Part shown: piece after piece, positions 31,460-31,537 of the stretch | How positions within the stretch are numbered: the first letter of the stretch is position 1 | How the letters are laid out: each line of letters opens with the position of its first letter | Assembly: GCA_019425005.1 (NCBI GenBank) | Contig: JAHYYK010000028.1 | Location: 1-31,537, forward strand | Origin: Collinsella sp. | Lineage (GTDB): Bacteria > Actinomycetota > Coriobacteriia > Coriobacteriales > Coriobacteriaceae | Length of the DNA: 31,537 nt | Direction: 5' to 3' | Translations under genes and position numbers: made by a program | Notes under the pieces: generated by a model | What the model saw: only the letters and a program-made list of their open reading frames with translations | The model's database searches: none | What the model was told of the DNA's origin: nothing

Positions 31460-31537
31460 ATGTCTGACGACTTTTACACCATGGTCGATTCCGGAGACCC
31501 GGCACCCGACAACGAGCACATCACCGGCGTGCGCGAA
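31460..31537 (+). CDS. dnaA: Probable chromosomal replication initiator DnaA, N-terminal fragment
   Basis: An open frame of 26 codons starts at the ATG at 31460 (MSDDFYTMVDSGDP...) and runs off the window. The sequence is too short to show any DnaA motif. The call rests on position: divergent from rpmH, with DnaA-box-like repeats upstream, exactly where dnaA normally lies. The ribosome-binding site (GAGCGG just upstream) is weak; an internal ATG at codon 8 (31481) is an alternative. Confidence 0.6.
   Translation, partial: MSDDFYTMVDSGDPAPDNEHITGVRE

Overview
The window is a GC-rich, gene-dense chromosomal segment beside a replication origin. The order rpmH–rnpA–yidD–yidC–jag–rsmG–parA–parB, divergent from a gene start that is probably dnaA at the right edge, is the classic origin neighbourhood of Gram-positive bacteria. 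A long purC, an LPxTG surface protein, tandem WYL regulators and the overall style of the proteins suggest Actinomycetota, most likely a gut Coriobacteriia of the Collinsella type. The taxon is an inference from protein character and gene order, not a database result. Most genes lie on the minus strand, which is the leading strand if replication starts near 31.3 kb and runs leftwards.

From left to right. 1–5.5 kb: tRNA-Lys(UUU), an M29 aminopeptidase, a purC–membrane protein pair, and an OmpR-type response regulator with its histidine kinase. 5.5–9.8 kb: a cysteine-rich TSCPD protein coupled to a Tat-type lipoprotein, then a membrane-anchored solute-binding protein coupled to a GGDEF diguanylate cyclase. 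9.8–11.6 kb: purB, a hairpin-rich noncoding stretch bounded by a copy of the tRNA-Gly 3' end, and tRNA-Gly(CCC). 11.9–15.3 kb: a 1143-residue LPxTG adhesin with a thioester domain and about six Cna-B-like repeats. 15.4–18.8 kb: a small membrane protein and a very unusual M28-like membrane protein whose fold is split by about 650 acidic residues and which lacks several metal ligands. 19–25.9 kb: a PafB/PafC-like WYL pair, a DnaQ–DinG helicase, ddl and rlmN. 25.9–31.5 kb: the parAB/parS, rsmG, jag, yidC, yidD, rnpA, rpmH block, a candidate oriC and the first 26 codons of a probable dnaA.

The genes of the origin block cooperate in chromosome segregation (ParA, ParB and three perfect parS sites exactly 39 bp apart), ribosome and RNase P production (RpmH, RnpA, RsmG) and membrane protein insertion (YidC, YidD). 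purC and purB both serve purine synthesis but lie in separate transcription units. The two signalling modules (kinase/regulator and binding protein/diguanylate cyclase) are self-contained pairs with tight spacing or overlap.

The observations most worth following are the split, probably catalytically dead M28-like protein; the tRNA-Gly-derived hairpin cluster; the binding protein–cyclase pair; the thioester adhesin; and the regular parS array with an additional degenerate site beside rlmN. I saw no CRISPR array, transposase, integrase or phage gene.
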